Shown here in pieces: positions 1-13,600 of a stretch of 64,000 nt of DNA. Both the position numbers and the translations under genes were made by a program. Each line of letters starts with the position of its first letter. Within the stretch, counting starts at the first letter, position 1. Under the pieces are notes generated by a model that worked only from the letters and a program-made list of their open reading frames with translations, searched no databases and had not been told where the DNA came from. Source of the DNA: Psettodes erumei (taxonomy: Eukaryota; Chordata; Actinopteri; Pleuronectiformes; Psettodidae); contig JAFBJZ010000616.1 of assembly GCA_016785225.1 (NCBI GenBank), forward strand, positions 2,283,001-2,347,000, in the 5' to 3' direction.

Positions 1-600
1 CTGCCACAATTTACCCCAATGTTCCCTGTCCTACTTTGAGAGAGCCTCCACAAATCCCAGGCCGTCGTCACACAGGTAGGGAGATGCAGCTTTTCATCTA
101 GCATCCCTGCAGACTTGTGAGGTGAACTGGATAATGATTTCACTGGGTTAGTCTCATTTTGCCGCCTGACACTGGGATGGTGCACGGTGTCAAAGGTATC
201 ATCGGCCTATTTTTTTGCTCAGGAAGGACCACTTGATAGATTTCCTACCATTCTCCTTTTCTGCTTATTCACATTGGACGTGGACTTGCTAGGAGTGATA
301 GGCAGAGGTGGAAACTGATCCACAATGTCTTTAACTGTGACAGCAAAATGAAACATTAGTAAACAGTCAGATTTTTCATTTGCAGAGCTTGGCACAAAGC
401 TTCTACTTACTTGGCCATTTTGGCTCCCCTGTGCAAAGAAGTCATAGTCTGTTTTATACTGGTAGTCTGCGGGCTTTCCTGATTAATTTCATGAATATGC
501 TATGCTTGTAGCGGTGGACATTTTCACTCTCGCTGGTGTTGTATTAACACTGAAAGAGTCAATTTACTTTGACAATGGACATTTTACACAAATGATTTAA

Positions 601-765
601 AGTCATCCTCTACTTGGACTGTCAATGGTTCGATTCCCGGCTCCTGCATGTCAAAGTGTCCTTTTGACACTGAATCCTAAAATGTCATCAGTGTGTGAAT
701 GGGTGAATGCTGTTTTGAATGGTTGAGTTAACACCTGTGCTTCAGGGGAGCAGGAAAATGGTGAG
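601..765 (+). repeat. tRNA-derived SINE-like fragment
   Basis: An RNA polymerase III B-box match, GGTTCGATTCC, lies at 627-637. It is followed by CTCCTGCATGTC and by GTGTGTGAATGGGTGAATG, an arrangement I recognise from abundant teleost tRNA-related SINEs. No clear A box is visible, so the copy looks 5'-truncated or decayed. Family name not assigned. Confidence 0.55.
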
Positions 766-977
766 TGAGTGAAGCAAGTTTGGTGAAAGAAGCAGTTACC
801 TTACTGTAATCATTTATGTACCTCCATGGTAAATCCCAGGAACCTCTAATGCTGAGTTATACTATCACTATGATATCTTACTTTAGTACAACATTTTTCT
901 CACTTAATTATATGATGACATTTTTTTTATCTTCATTTTATTTCTTACCACTGTATGCATTTTTATGCTGTTTTTAA

Positions 978-1053
978 GCCTTACTATACTGTCACATTTT
1001 CTATGACATTTTTATGCCTTACTATACAATGATATTTTTCATGACGTTTTTAC
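978..1053 (+). repeat. Minisatellite, two clear 38-bp units
   Basis: Two adjacent 38-bp units (978-1015 and 1016-1053) both begin GCCTTACTATAC and continue with a T-rich tail containing ATGACRTTTTTA. More degenerate T-rich relatives precede them from about 918. This is a short, decayed tandem repeat. Confidence 0.6.
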
Positions 1054-1717
1054 AACCGCTGACACATCCCAGCAGTGTACTGGACAGAGCAGTCAGTCAC
1101 TGCTGGCACACAAACTAGGATGTTATCGGCATAAACTGGAAATACACTGGAAATAAATAAATAAATCAATAAAGAAAACCTCTGGCTGACGTATTCAGAG
1201 GGATATAAATAAGCATTGGATGGGGTGATTGATTGAGATGAGTGAAGGGAGGCTATTCAGAGATAAGATTTTTTTTGAGCAATTCAGTTACCTCTGAGCA
1301 CACAGAAAATGTAGGCTGCTTTAATGGTTGATTATATTAGAGCCGATGAAAGGATGGGAGGAGAGGGTTGTAAACAGGGGCATTAAATGAGACATTATTT
1401 AGCTTGTGCTCGTGTATTACACAGCTCAATTTGAGGGGAAAAAACTTATTTCTGCTTTTAAAGTGGTCAAATAATGGTGGAAAATTTCCACACACAGACT
1501 CAGGAATGCTTTAGCTATCCGTGACAGCGGTGTGATTTATTTTGTCAGAACCACGACTGCAGTTAGTCACAGCTGAATGTTTTCTGTTGCCTCAGATAAT
1601 CTGAAAATTGTTGACATTTAGTGCCAGCCTGTGCACTTTATCCTCCGAACGCTCCTGCTTCCTGACAGCCCCCATATGCTCAGAGAAAGTGAAGATGGGA
1701 GGATGAGTGACTACTGA

Positions 1718-1752
1718 GGGGGGGGGGTGGGGTGGGGGGGGGTGGGGGGTGG
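1718..1752 (+). repeat. G-rich tract (G-quadruplex candidate)
   Basis: The plus strand carries several runs of G (about 9, 4, 9 and 6) separated by single T residues. This composition can fold into a G-quadruplex. It lies in gene-free DNA and no gene association is visible. Confidence 0.7.
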
Positions 1753-4700
1753 ATGTAATCAATATAAACATGAGGCAATTAGTGTAGCACTCATACTTCT
1801 TTAGGGAGGTGGGTGTGAAAAACGGGACGATCAAAGTGGTGTCTGCTCCACGTGAGTCATTAATGAGGTACCGGAGCGACTGGAGGGATATATTGTTAAA
1901 CAGGCTTTAAGAAACCTGCATGGAATTAATTAAAACACAATGCACTCCCCCATCTTTCATGCACTTTATGATGTTATAGACCATTTAGAAAGTTACCAAA
2001 GAGGGGGGAAATACAGCTGGCTGCTCGCTCCCCACATGCACTCTCCCGTTTATTTCTGCCACAAACTGAGAATGGTGACAATTTCTGGGCCACTTTGAAT
2101 CCTGTGAAATATACCAATTAACAGGACCTGGCGGTGAGCATGAGCGCCACTCCAAGTGGACAGGACAGAGTCCAAAAAATATAATGTCGGCGCTCATCTC
2201 GTGAAACATGCAAATGAGTAGAAATGGGGTCGGTAAACATTCGAAGGCGCAAACAAACAAACAAAAAAACAAACACACCCAGCTTCATTGCACAGCTGGA
2301 GATCATTGCTCGGGGGGAGGTGATATGTTATGATGTGTTTCGACTTGATGTATCCCCACACACACCTGACTAATTGGCTGCATCTGTCAACAGATGACAA
2401 TGCAGTCATTAGTTCAACAGATGAGAAAAACATTGGAGACATAAGTTTTCATTTAAGAGAGCAGGAAGACATGGACTGGACTGTATTTCAGAAACAGGGA
2501 TTATTAGGTTCAATCATTTATTAAAACCAACTTTATTAATAAGGGTACAAAAGCCATGATGCAAATCGAGATTTGTACAGATAGCATTGCCTGTGGGCGA
2601 GAAAATGATGTGAAACATAAAACCTTACAGAGAAGAGCTGTGACTGTAACTGTGATCATTGTTTAAAAACATAAATAAATCAGATGATTTTATAAGGTAA
2701 AGACAGAAAGAGCAGCAACCCACATGCTGGGATCAAACTTTTTCACACCAACCATTAAGGAAAGCCCACGCAGGAAAGAGGATGAGACGTCTTTTGACAT
2801 AGATATTTAACCAACAGTTTTCTCTCACAATCACAAAACTTCAGAGGATAGCTTTACACTTGTGCTAGTTTAAAATGTGTGGTTTTACTTACAGCATGCA
2901 ACTCCTTAAATGTTTTTAAGGGATCTTCAGGGGTCTTAACTTTGTGGCTAGTCAGGCGAGCTGTATCATTTACTGTTTTAACTTCCTTCTAGTGCTAGCT
3001 GCATAGTTAGCACAGAGGCATGAGAGTGGTTTCAGTCTACTCATCTAACTCTTGAAGCGGTGAGGCCCATTTCTGAAAACACCGTCAGTGTGAGGTCATG
3101 ACAACAGGAAACATGGTCACCATGAGATGCACGTGTGTATGAGATCTTCTAATCTACACAACATGCACTCTCTGCGTACACATAGTGTTAGTAAACAGTG
3201 CATACAACACAGGCCTAATGGTCACGAGCATCTATTTTAGCAGTTACAGCGTAAAAGAAATTAATACACATAATTTTGCTCTCTTGGGAAATTGTGTGAC
3301 ATGTACAGTAAATGACAAATATATTTTCTTGTTGAGTTTCCAAGCACTTTTATTAACATTTACAGTTTGTTTTCTAAATGTTTGCAGCTGTGAGTAACTC
3401 CCCTTCTTTCTGTTCTGTTACGCTGTTGGCAATAATGTACTCTATAAAAACACTTAAAATAAAATCAGTGCATTTTTACCATGCATACTGACATATGTGA
3501 GAATAAAGCATTTTTTTCCAGCAGTTTTGTGTGAAAATATGCTATTGAAGCAGCTTTGAATTAGTGTGTTGTATGTCATTGGGACACAGCTAATGATAAC
3601 ACGGTATAAGGGCCGACAAGCAAAAGAAACGTGCTTCAAACAGCCGTTTTTCAGGAGAGTGTAGAGCACGTTCCTTCATCCATCTACCTCCCTTTCCTTC
3701 ATCCCTTATATTTTCTAATTACCACCGTTAAGTGTCCCTGAGCTACGATAATTTCACATATTGTAGCACCATCTGGTCCCGGAGATCGCATCCTCTTGCA
3801 AATATGTTCCAGAGGTCAAACACTCTGCGAGAACAAATGTGCAAACACTGAATTGAAGAGATTCCAGTTGTCTCGCTGACCTTGCTCAGTTAAGCTGTGC
3901 ACTTAACAGAAAACACGTGCCAGCTGCCAACAACACAAATAAAGGCAGGTGAAAAAAAGGAAAAGAAAATGTTGGGTGTGTCAGGCTGGAATTTCAAATG
4001 AGGTCTAACAGTCAACAGAACTGAAGAGAAAAGGGTAGAATGTGTCTCTCTCCTCTAGTTTACACGGACTGAAGAACTTTTTTCTTTCCTCCATTTATCC
4101 AGTGGCTCATTAGTTTCTCTGTTGTTGTAAGCTTTGCAAATTACATCATGTCCATCACGGCCATTGCTCAAACATCGAGCTCCCCGTACAGCTCCACCCA
4201 GCACTTCTGAGAAATGAATGGGCTCCGGAGCTGCACTTGCAGCTACTTAGTTATTACTTAATACATCAGCCCATGTCGCTGTGCTGTCTCAGGCTTTCAA
4301 GAAGAAGATGGAGGAGCCTGCTGATTCGATGTGGTCAGCTCGGCACAGGGATGCCCGACACCTTGGTTTATTATCTTATGAGACATAATTGGCACAATGT
4401 TGAGCAGAATGGAGCAGATGTGTTTCTGCAGTACATTTGTTTGTGTTTAGACTGATGTGACTGCTGCTGCGGTAACTGAGTCACCCCTGCGGGGCCGAAG
4501 ACATCGTGTCCACATCGGTCATCTCAGGCTGACAACAACTCAAACTGTCAATTAATTAAATTGAAGCCAGAGGGGGTGTAACATCATTATCCAAAACATA
4601 CTTTCCCTGTCCTGTGGGGCATTTTGATAAATACCACAAAAAGTCAAGGCTTGGCTCAGGGGAACCTGCACGTTGGTTAGAGACCAGTGTTTTTCTAAAT

Positions 4701-6719
4701 GAGGGAAAAATGATGTGCTACTCAAATAAACCCTCTCCAGCCACATCTTCAGTAAGTGCTCAAGTCTCGTGTCAGGTCTCAGCCAACCCACATTTTAAGG
4801 ACATCGCCTCTGATTTCACACATAACTATTCATCCAGTGATAACAGCTCTATAAAGAAATTTATCTATGATGGAAATTTAATTCTGTAATGGAATGTGTG
4901 TACAAGCAGCGTTAAATAAGTGTTCTGTTCAAAGTGCTTGGTTTTGACACTGCAGGTTTATGATGAGGAGGAGATTGTGGTTTCAATATCAAACACTCAT
5001 CATTTTAGTCTTTTTCTACATTGAACCAAGCGCTTAATTTTTTCCTTACCGTAACGAGGTGTTTTGAGTTCCCATGCTTTAGCACTGTCAGTGAACAGTT
5101 GCAACCCGGCCACTCATTAAAACATTTCCACACATCGCCTGTGCAAACGTCATGTGGCAAAACATGTCTGCAGTTGCAAATCAGTAGTATATGAAATCAG
5201 TTTTTGGACAGAGAATAAAGATTTGTAATTGAAAGCTTATTTTATAAACTGGGAGCATGGAGTTGAAGCAAGTGGGCCTTCAGCAGAGACTAGAGAGAGA
5301 GAGACAAAGAGTCAGGGCATCTCAGCTTGCACTGCTTCAAGTTTGAATAAAAGACTAAAATGCTGGAGTGCTGCTTTAATTTCTTTATATTTTATTAATT
5401 ACTTTAGAATACAAACCATGAATATAAGCATTATTATTACTATTTCAAACTCAAGTTTATTAAGAGGTTACATAAAAAGAAGTGGATCAACTTAGCGCAT
5501 CTCTGCTCCTGCTGATGTTTTAAAAATCTTCCGAGACATTGGATGTCAGATGACAGCTCAGCTTGGGCTCCTGCGACACAACACGTGAACACATCTCGAC
5601 AGGTTTCTTACATTCTGACGCTGCTTACTTTTGTTTTGTTTTGTAAGGAACTTAACCGTATGGAGGGGTTTTAGATTTTCTTTAATCCCCACCGTGACCG
5701 AAAGACACAGAAGACAGAATCTACATTGGTAAAAATAAGAACATTTACAATATATCTAATTTTAGATAATGTAGACAGCAAATGACAGAATAATACATAT
5801 GATCACTCATTATCTTTCAACAAAATGTATATTTCAGTAACCTGCAATAATCCATGCAGCATTTGGATGTTATTTTTACCACTGATAAAAAGGAGTGTGT
5901 TACCTGTGTTAGCAAAAACTTGTCTTTCATTATAACAACCTCAGTGTTATATTACATTCTATGTAACTCAAAGACACCCAAAGTTACACATTTCACAAGG
6001 ACACTTGACCTGAAAATGGCAAAGGAAAGTGCTTTACAACACATACAAATAGGATAGTAAGACATGCACACAGGAAAAAGGAAAGGAGAAACTAAATGAA
6101 GTTCTCAATGTAAGAAAGCACTTGAAGGCATTTGAGAAAAATGGCAACAAGCACAACGTTCAGGAAGAATGAGTCAATTGCCACAGTGACCTGAAGAGAG
6201 TCAGACAATCAAAAGTTCTTTCAGATCTGCATTTCAGCTCCACGGCAAACAGTAATAAGTGATCACAGCAGGAAAAAGAGCCCAAATAATGACAGGTGAG
6301 GAATAATGAAATTCACGTCATTGTTTCCGCAAACCTCAAAACCCAGATGTTTCAAATCAGGACTCTTGTTCTTTTTCTTTTCTTCTTTCTTTTTTTAAAG
6401 CCAGCTCTGCTTTAAGGGGCGTAACCTTCAATTTGCTTTGTATTATATGCTGAGTAACAGTTGGAACTCATTCCGTTGCCACTTAATTTTTTTTCCTACC
6501 CTGTGCAAATATATACAGCGAGGATAAAGAGTAAAGTCTCTGCTTCAGGTTTGAGAATGGTTGAAACCATTATGAAATCATTTAATGATCAACTTGAGCT
6601 GAGGGTGAAAACTAAAGAGCCAAAATATGAAATCAATGGGAATTCAGGGCAAAGAACATTACCATGATTATGAGTGGGAACTGAGTGAGAGGCGAAGTTA
6701 AAAGGATAATTTTGTATTT

Positions 6720-6930
6720 CAAGATGATTTTTTTTTTTTACCTTTAAATGAACAGTTTTGGGAGACAAGCTTATCTCTTTTCTAGCAGAAATAAAGAAGA
6801 GAAGACTGATACCATGCTTCCAGGAAAAATGAAGCTAGCTTAGCTTAGCATAAAGAGTGGAAACAGGTGAAAAGCTAACACGGCTCTGTGTTGAGGTAAC
6901 TGAAAATGAAAAATGTCCTGTTTGTTGCCT
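6720..6930 (+). repeat. Teleost interspersed repeat fragment (CTAGCTTAGCTTAGC type)
   Basis: The segment contains GCTAGCTTAGCTTAGCATAA followed by a 'GTGGAAACAGGTGAAAAGCTAAC' type stretch and GGCTCTGTG. I recognise this signature from a very common dispersed repeat of spiny-rayed fish. It is diverged, non-coding and not assigned to a named family. Confidence 0.55.
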
Positions 6931-9900
6931 CCCACTTTGCCCATACTTTGATTTCAAGTCTTACAGAGTCTCCTTCCTGTGAGCCATAAATGATTCATGG
7001 GCGCTTATAAGAGGCGTATATGCTCCATGATATTCTGTATAATACATCCGTGGGTATCCTTGCAGTGTGTTCTGGCTGAGAACAATGAATTGTTTGTTGA
7101 TCAGAGAATAAGTGAGCGCACAGCCTGAAGCAGCAAAAAATGTTGGCAACACACTACCAGCAGCAGAAAAACAAAATGCCACACACAAACCACTGCATCA
7201 ACAACGAATAAAAGCGACCATTATTTTAAAAAAACAAAACAAAACTCCACAACAGGAGGATGGGAGAAGGGAACACAGTGCTTTCCTTCCAGTTGTAAGT
7301 AATTTAAAGCAAATATTTCAATGATGCATGAAAAGCACACATATAAGTCTGACCGTGGTGACAAAATGTGTCTCCCAGCACAAACTTCATTTCTTGTCCT
7401 GGTGTGAAGTGTTTTACAATTTATGGTGGACACGCTGCACAGCAGAAGTAAAGCTGCCAGACGACTGCACAATCACAGGCTGAGCGGAAACATATAAAAG
7501 CTGTACGTTAATCATGTACTGTACCATGCACGGCGTACTATATGAATCCACGCTTCAGTATATATGACTGCCGTCCCACGGGAACAGAGAGAAGACTCTT
7601 CCTGAGGTCCAGTTTTTTTATCGCCAGGGTTTACTGAAGAGGAAAAAAGTAATACTGCAGGATGTTTCTGCTTTACATACATCATGTGGTGGATACTTTG
7701 ATCCGCAGCAGCACTGGGACTGAATACCTCCCGAGCTTACGTCCTCCCAGAGGAAACCGGACGTGTGACCCCGCCTGTGTTACCGCTGTCTCCTATCTGC
7801 TGGGCAACACCGGGAGGAATTTAAAACAGGGTGTTTTTACATTTTGCTGATGCTCTTGTCAAAGGTTGACTTGCAATGAGTGACAAGGTGACAACAGGAC
7901 AAACGCGGATCGAGTCCTGAGTTGTAGGACAGGCTGGGTATGTGCTGGATTTATGTCGCTCTGCCTGGAAAAATAGGGAGGTTTTTCTGTTCCTGATGCT
8001 AAAGCGGACCAGACATGCTCCCAAACTGACACACAAAACCCCAGTGAGCACGCACAACTTTGGTGATTTGCAGGCACAAAAGCAGTTGAGAGTTAAAACT
8101 AGCCCAAGTTTGACAAAAGAATCCCAACTCCTCTGCTATTTATCTGGAGCTTTCAGCCACGTAGTCTCTGTCAGGAGGAGTCTGTTCAGTTGTCAAGGAG
8201 ATGCACGTGTTGATAAGCAAGCTCAGCAGCTGTTATTATTTCATCCTCAGTACTTTCACGACTCCTACCAAGTGTGCCAGAAAGTTAATTCTCACTTGAC
8301 ACAACAGTTACAAATGAATCTGCTTCAAAAGTTAATTCCTTTTCATCCAAATAGTTTCAGGAACTGAAGGAACAAAATAACTACATTCAGAATACTGTTG
8401 CTGCCAAGAAGATGTGCAGATGTAGAAAGAAAGCCTGGGGACTTTCAACCTCATCAAATGATATTCATTGGTGGTTGAATGCACTCAATCTGTAAACCCA
8501 ACTGTTCCGTGCCTTCACCACTGGCATTTGTTTTAGACCCAGGAACTAATTCGAGACCCTTGCACGACTCAAAGAAAGAGTCCCAAAAACAGGTTATTGA
8601 AGAAGTTCTTGCAGCAGAAAGAGACTTGTCTTCTCGGCATCTGGGTTACAAATAACCACCTTCAAAAGCATTTTAAAGTCTAAAGTTGAAGTCTTATTGA
8701 GTAAGTTCGACCTGCTTCACACTGGCTTCAGTGATGTGTTGCTTTAGTTGAGGTTTTTACATGGAAGCTCTAGAAAACTTTTGCCAAACTTAAGTTTTAA
8801 CGTAAAAAATGAACTTATTATGCTTGTATTCAAAACACTGCGTATCGTTTATCCTGTAAATCACCAAATCAGTGCTTCCAGACGTATGGCCTTAAAATGG
8901 AGTGGAGGGGGTGACAATAAGCAATGCACTGCAGTAGGAGTGACAGTGTGGAGCTCAGCTGCAGAGACTACCAGTCATCAGGGAACCTCTGAATCAAGTA
9001 ACCTAAATCGAAGTCTTCCTCCCCTCTGGGCCACAGGTCTGACCAGGACACGAATCCCAGCCTTGGAGGCGGGTGGGGGTGGGGTAAAGTATCTCAGCCC
9101 TCCACAGCTATCGGGCTGACCGACACACCTCAGCACTTCATGCATTATTCTTCACTGTCCTGGAACAGATATGCATTCAAATGTAATGGCCCGAACCGGA
9201 AGACGTGCACGCCGCGTCCAAAGACGAATGGGAAGATGTGTTCGCACTTTGATACCGTTGCACAAAAGAGGCACAAAGCTGGACATGAAGATGAGCCAGA
9301 CAGAGAGTTTCTTCTCCTGTCTCTATACAATGAACTGCAGAGTATATTGCAGGCACAAAATGATAATAGAATACAATTAACTTCAAATGGTTTCACTGCA
9401 CACATAAATCTCTCCCTCAGCGGGGTCACAAATGACTTTACTCCTTCCGAGAGGATGGGGCTTCTAATTGCACGTTGCTCTGTATGCTGTGATGCTCATA
9501 TTGTCGATGGCACACTGCGTGAGGAACTTATCTCTGCAGAATAAATAAGCAAACCATCCGGACATCAAGTCAACGCCAAAACGTGCCTCTTAAAATTCAA
9601 TTTCACAGCATGATACAAAAAAAAGAGCTGACATCTCAAAGTTGTGCCAACCAACAACCAAACAGATTTACATTTCCACCTCTGCTTTACCTTCAAGTGA
9701 GACTGAAATCTGCTTTCTGCTCACTTGTGTTTTCTTTTTCAAATGACCTTGTTTGTTGAAGCATCTTTAAAACGGAGCAAAGGAAATTGAAGCTGACAGA
9801 GAATCTGCCTTCAATAATCCCCCGTTCAGAGATGAAGGTCTGAATTATGCTCGTTATAGATTAATTACAGCCTGACAGAAGACAGTCACGCAGAGGAAAC

Positions 9901-10509
9901 CGAACAGGCGAGCTCGTCAGATGTCCGCGGCAACGTGACTTGTCTCTGGCAGCGGCTGAGCTCCCCTGCAGCTACGGTCCTGACAAATTTCAAATCAGCC
10001 CCTGCTATGTACAGCGCCTGCGGACTTCAGCTGCTGAGGTCACTGCGAGTCGAGGGATAGTTGTTTCTTCTTTGTGATGTTTTCTCCTCGTTTTTTTAAA
10101 ACAAGTGTTCCAGCGCATTTCCAGCGCTAAACTCACGGAGCAGCGAACGGATCGATGAGTCAGCGTGGAGCAGTGCACTTCCATCAAGGGGAAGAACACC
10201 TAATGTTCATGAGGCGGGAGATATGCTGTCCAGCCTGGTCAAACCTTAATGAAAACCTGTTCAATTGTGTGGCCATTGTCTAATGAACAAGTGCCTGGAT
10301 TTTGGAGGCAGCACATCTGACAAACCAGGGCTTTTCAAACAACCCTCAGTCAATCGGTTTAACTGGATATGGAGTGGAATTTGTGCAGAAATGAATCTTT
10401 GCACCCATTAGGGAACATACTTTCTGTCAGTGAAGAGATCCAGTTGGTCCTTTGATAATGACGATAAAGATGATGATGATTTAGTATTCCCACGCCAGTT
10501 CAGCCAGGG

Positions 10510-10699
10510 TCATGACAGCTGCCATGGTGGGTTGAAGAACTTGATAGCGTGGGTCTTGGCCCACTTGGCGAACACAGATTTCTCTGTGATGAAACGATGT
10601 CCTCCGTAGGGGGCGCTCTCGTGGAGCACGTACTCTGCGCACTCGTCCCGGCTGCCTGCCTCGTAGTAGTGGTAAGGGACTTTTCTGTAACCCTCTGTC
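10510..10699 (-). CDS. st6galnac3: st6galnac3 exon 5 (terminal coding exon; motifs III and VS, stop)
   Basis: Read on the minus strand, a pyrimidine-rich tract ending in TTTAG (acceptor AG at 10701-10700) leads into 190 coding bases. The first base completes a split Lys codon. The exon then reads T-E-G-Y-R-K-V-P-Y-H-Y-Y-E and ends ...P-P-W-Q-L-S before TGA at 10512-10510. The H-Y-Y-E block is sialyltransferase motif III. H-R-F-I-T-E is motif VS (H-x4-E), whose His is catalytic in the family. The final residues closely match the C-terminus of the mammalian protein, so the stop is the natural end. Confidence 0.95.
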
Positions 10700-13600
10700 C
10701 TAAAGAGGAGAGAGGAAAGAAGAGAAAGACAATTTTACCCAGTTCATCAAGGGGAAATGTCCTTTGTGGCTCCAGAGGGAGCTGATGAGTCAGCGACAGC
10801 TGCGTCTGAAGACGACAACTTTGAAAATGAAAAGCATCTGGGGGTGTGGAGTTTTCAGAGTGTGAGGCTGTTATTACAGAGTAATACGTATGCCCACATA
10901 TTTTTGGCCATATGGTTTGGCCAGGTCTTTCTGGTAAAAGAAATAATATATCTAAAGAAACATCATGCCTCCACAGAGTGATGAAAAGTATTACTGAAGT
11001 GTGTTATTCTGCGCTAGACATCACTGCTAAAATTCTTTTTGCTGTCAGAGCAATATCAGTTTTGGGTGTTACTGGAATTGTAATGGTAATATCACTAAGG
11101 CTTCGAACGCCATACACACACACATATATATATATGTGTGTGTGTATATAAAAAGAGTAATTATTATATGTTATTATAACAGTAGTGTTTAAATTCAATA
11201 TTCATTGTGAGGCTACAGTTAAATTCATTGCATTCTCAGTTTTTTTTTTCCTTTACAAACTATTATGTGCAATAATAAGCAAACTGTAATATTCAACTTT
11301 TAAACTCAAGCTCCCTCAGGACAGCAATTTGAACTGAGGCCGCCCGAGGCAAAAATTCTCCACACAGCAGGTGATTTCTTTTTCATTTTAAAAGCTGCTG
11401 TTGGCGGCCAGAAATATTCAATAAATACTCTTTCAACTATACTGCATTTATTTGTTAAACATCACGATAAGCTTCATTTCTGTTCTGAGCCAAAGTCAGT
11501 CGAAAAACATCCAGGAAACTGAATAATGTACAGTGGTGGAGTTAAAGCCATTCTGACCTGGATTTCATGAGTCGCACTGTCCCCAGTTTACTTCAAACCA
11601 CTAGAACAATGCAGAATCAATAAAAGCAGCAGCAGTAGAAGAGATTCATTGTGCATTCTGCAGTCGGGTTCTAATAGAGAGTGACAGCTTTATGAGAAGA
11701 TGACCTGTGTAACAATTTCATTGGGAGAATGAACACAACCAGAGGAGAAACAGGCAGTCCACAGAGAGAGGGTGACTGTGGCTGCCTGCCAGCGTACAGT
11801 AACACACAACCCAATCACTGCCTCGCCTCTCTTTGTGTCACACAGCGGTGCACACCAGCATCAACAAATAAATTCAGTTTCACTCTCTCTGCGGCACCTG
11901 TTGAAGTCCCATTACCGCACAACCGCTGAGGCCAATTCTGACTAAGGCTTCGAACGCCATCACAAAAAACATCACTTCTTCTTGTTGCGCTCGAGCGGCA
12001 GGCTGCCAGCAGCACTTTGCAGGACACTAAATTGTCCGTTCAGAAACTCAGGGAAACAGAATATCCCCTGTCTCACGCAGGGAGGATGGAAATGAGTGAG
12101 AGACAGGCAGGGAAGGAGCACTGGCCCTTTACTGCCTCACTGAATCATAAAATCCTCAGTGCTGGTTGAATTATCGCTCCTCTCTGCCGTGTGTCTGGGG
12201 CTGTTTTTATTTCACCTCCTGCTGTGCACGAGGATCACGGAGGGGATGAAAGGCAGGAATTTCACCGTGCATTAGGTGACAGTGTTTGTGAAAGTGGGGA
12301 TTGAGAGACCTCAGGTGCGAGCCGTGAGAGCATGGGGGGGTCGGGGGGGTGACTTGAGACTGAGCAGCCATGCCCCAGGCCTGAGTGTCATGCTTGTCAT
12401 CCCGCCTATGGCCTCACAGCCGGACAGTAATCACTCACTGAAGAGAAAGACACACAGACAAACTTAAAGTGGAGGAGGAATTGGGTGCTGGAGCCCAGCC
12501 ACCCGCAGCGACGGAGACTCTGCAGCCTGCTGGGTATTCTGGGCAGGAAAGCATAATGGTATTCACGGCACAGAGAACCCAATATGGATTTCAGCATAGA
12601 AATTCAGCCATTAAATCCAAACTGAGGCACTGGAAATGTATTCCAGCGGGGCTGGCCGCGGTCATGGGAGGCTGTGATTGGCCGGCGCTGCTATTAATGT
12701 GAATCCAGTTTTCGAAGTTTTGTGGGAGTGTGTGCATTTTTCATCCCAGTATGGAGGAGGGATGGGGGTTGGGGGGTGGTGGCGGTTGGTGTCTTACTTG
12801 CAGTAGGTGTCATTTATCATGCCGTAGATATGGATCTCTTTGCACATGTCCATGGCGAGGATGAGGGTGAACCAGCCGGTGCTGAGGTAGGAGCCGGACT
12901 GGATCCTGCCAACACACAAAAACACAACTTTCACTATAACGTTCATTTAGATTGATACCCTGAAGGGAAATTATGTACATTACATGAAAAAAACACATTC
13001 ATTATACATACATACATACATTACATCAATAAAAACATCGACAGTGCTGTCTCTCTGACCCTTGTTCTCTTCACCCTGGGTTGTTTGTAATGCAGCAGAT
13101 GAACAGATGTACTTATTGTAGACTGTTCTATATAAGAACCTCAGCTCGGGATCAAAAATGCAAATGTTTCCAGACAGACCTCAGATATACGACCATATAT
13201 CTGTCATGACCCATTTCCTATTGTGAACCTTAATAAGAGGCTGTGTGCCTTGATAAAGTGTAGAATTCACTGCTCAGAGAAACACAAGTGGGTTGTTGTA
13301 CAGCTCATCAAAACAAGCCAAGATACAACAGTGCACATGTCTTCCCATGTGAATGATGCAGGAACCCCGCAGGCCAATCAATAACAACATGCATAATTCT
13401 TTCATCAGCATCAGATGTAGGAGTTATATGACCTATCAAAGTTAAAACATGAAGCTTTGATCATTTCCAAACAGAGAAAACACAGCTGAGTTGCATCGAG
13501 GTTTCGCTGAAACCAGACTGGTAGTGTCTGATGTGGTTCATGAAGTGTACAACCCCAGGCCCTGCAATGCAGGGTGGCCCCGTAGTCCCTGAAGGCCCCG

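Larger units (their letters stand above)
1..10509. other. 3' flank of st6galnac3: 3' UTR and gene-free DNA
   Basis: No coding exon could be supported here on either strand. Open frames are short, unlike any family I know, and lack paired splice signals. The part nearest 10509 must be the 3' UTR of the minus-strand gene, but its end could not be fixed. I saw no minus-strand AATAAA (TTTATT on the plus strand) in the first few kb after the stop; the first clear one is near 5390. An AGTAAA variant on the minus strand near 9436-9441 is a weak alternative. The rest holds repeat fragments, listed separately, and otherwise unremarkable A+T-rich sequence. Confidence 0.6.
10700..12797 (-). other. st6galnac3 intron 4 (2,098 bp, phase 2)
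   Basis: Bounded on the minus strand by GTAAGA (donor, from 12797) and TTTAG (acceptor, to 10700). It contains a perfect 36-bp alternating palindrome and two copies of a 20-bp sequence 847 bp apart, described separately. No other coding exon was recognised. Confidence 0.9.

Noticed and set aside
7942..8367. 141-residue plus-strand frame
   Set aside because: No recognisable domain, biased composition or splice context. Such lengths occur by chance in 64 kb read in six frames.
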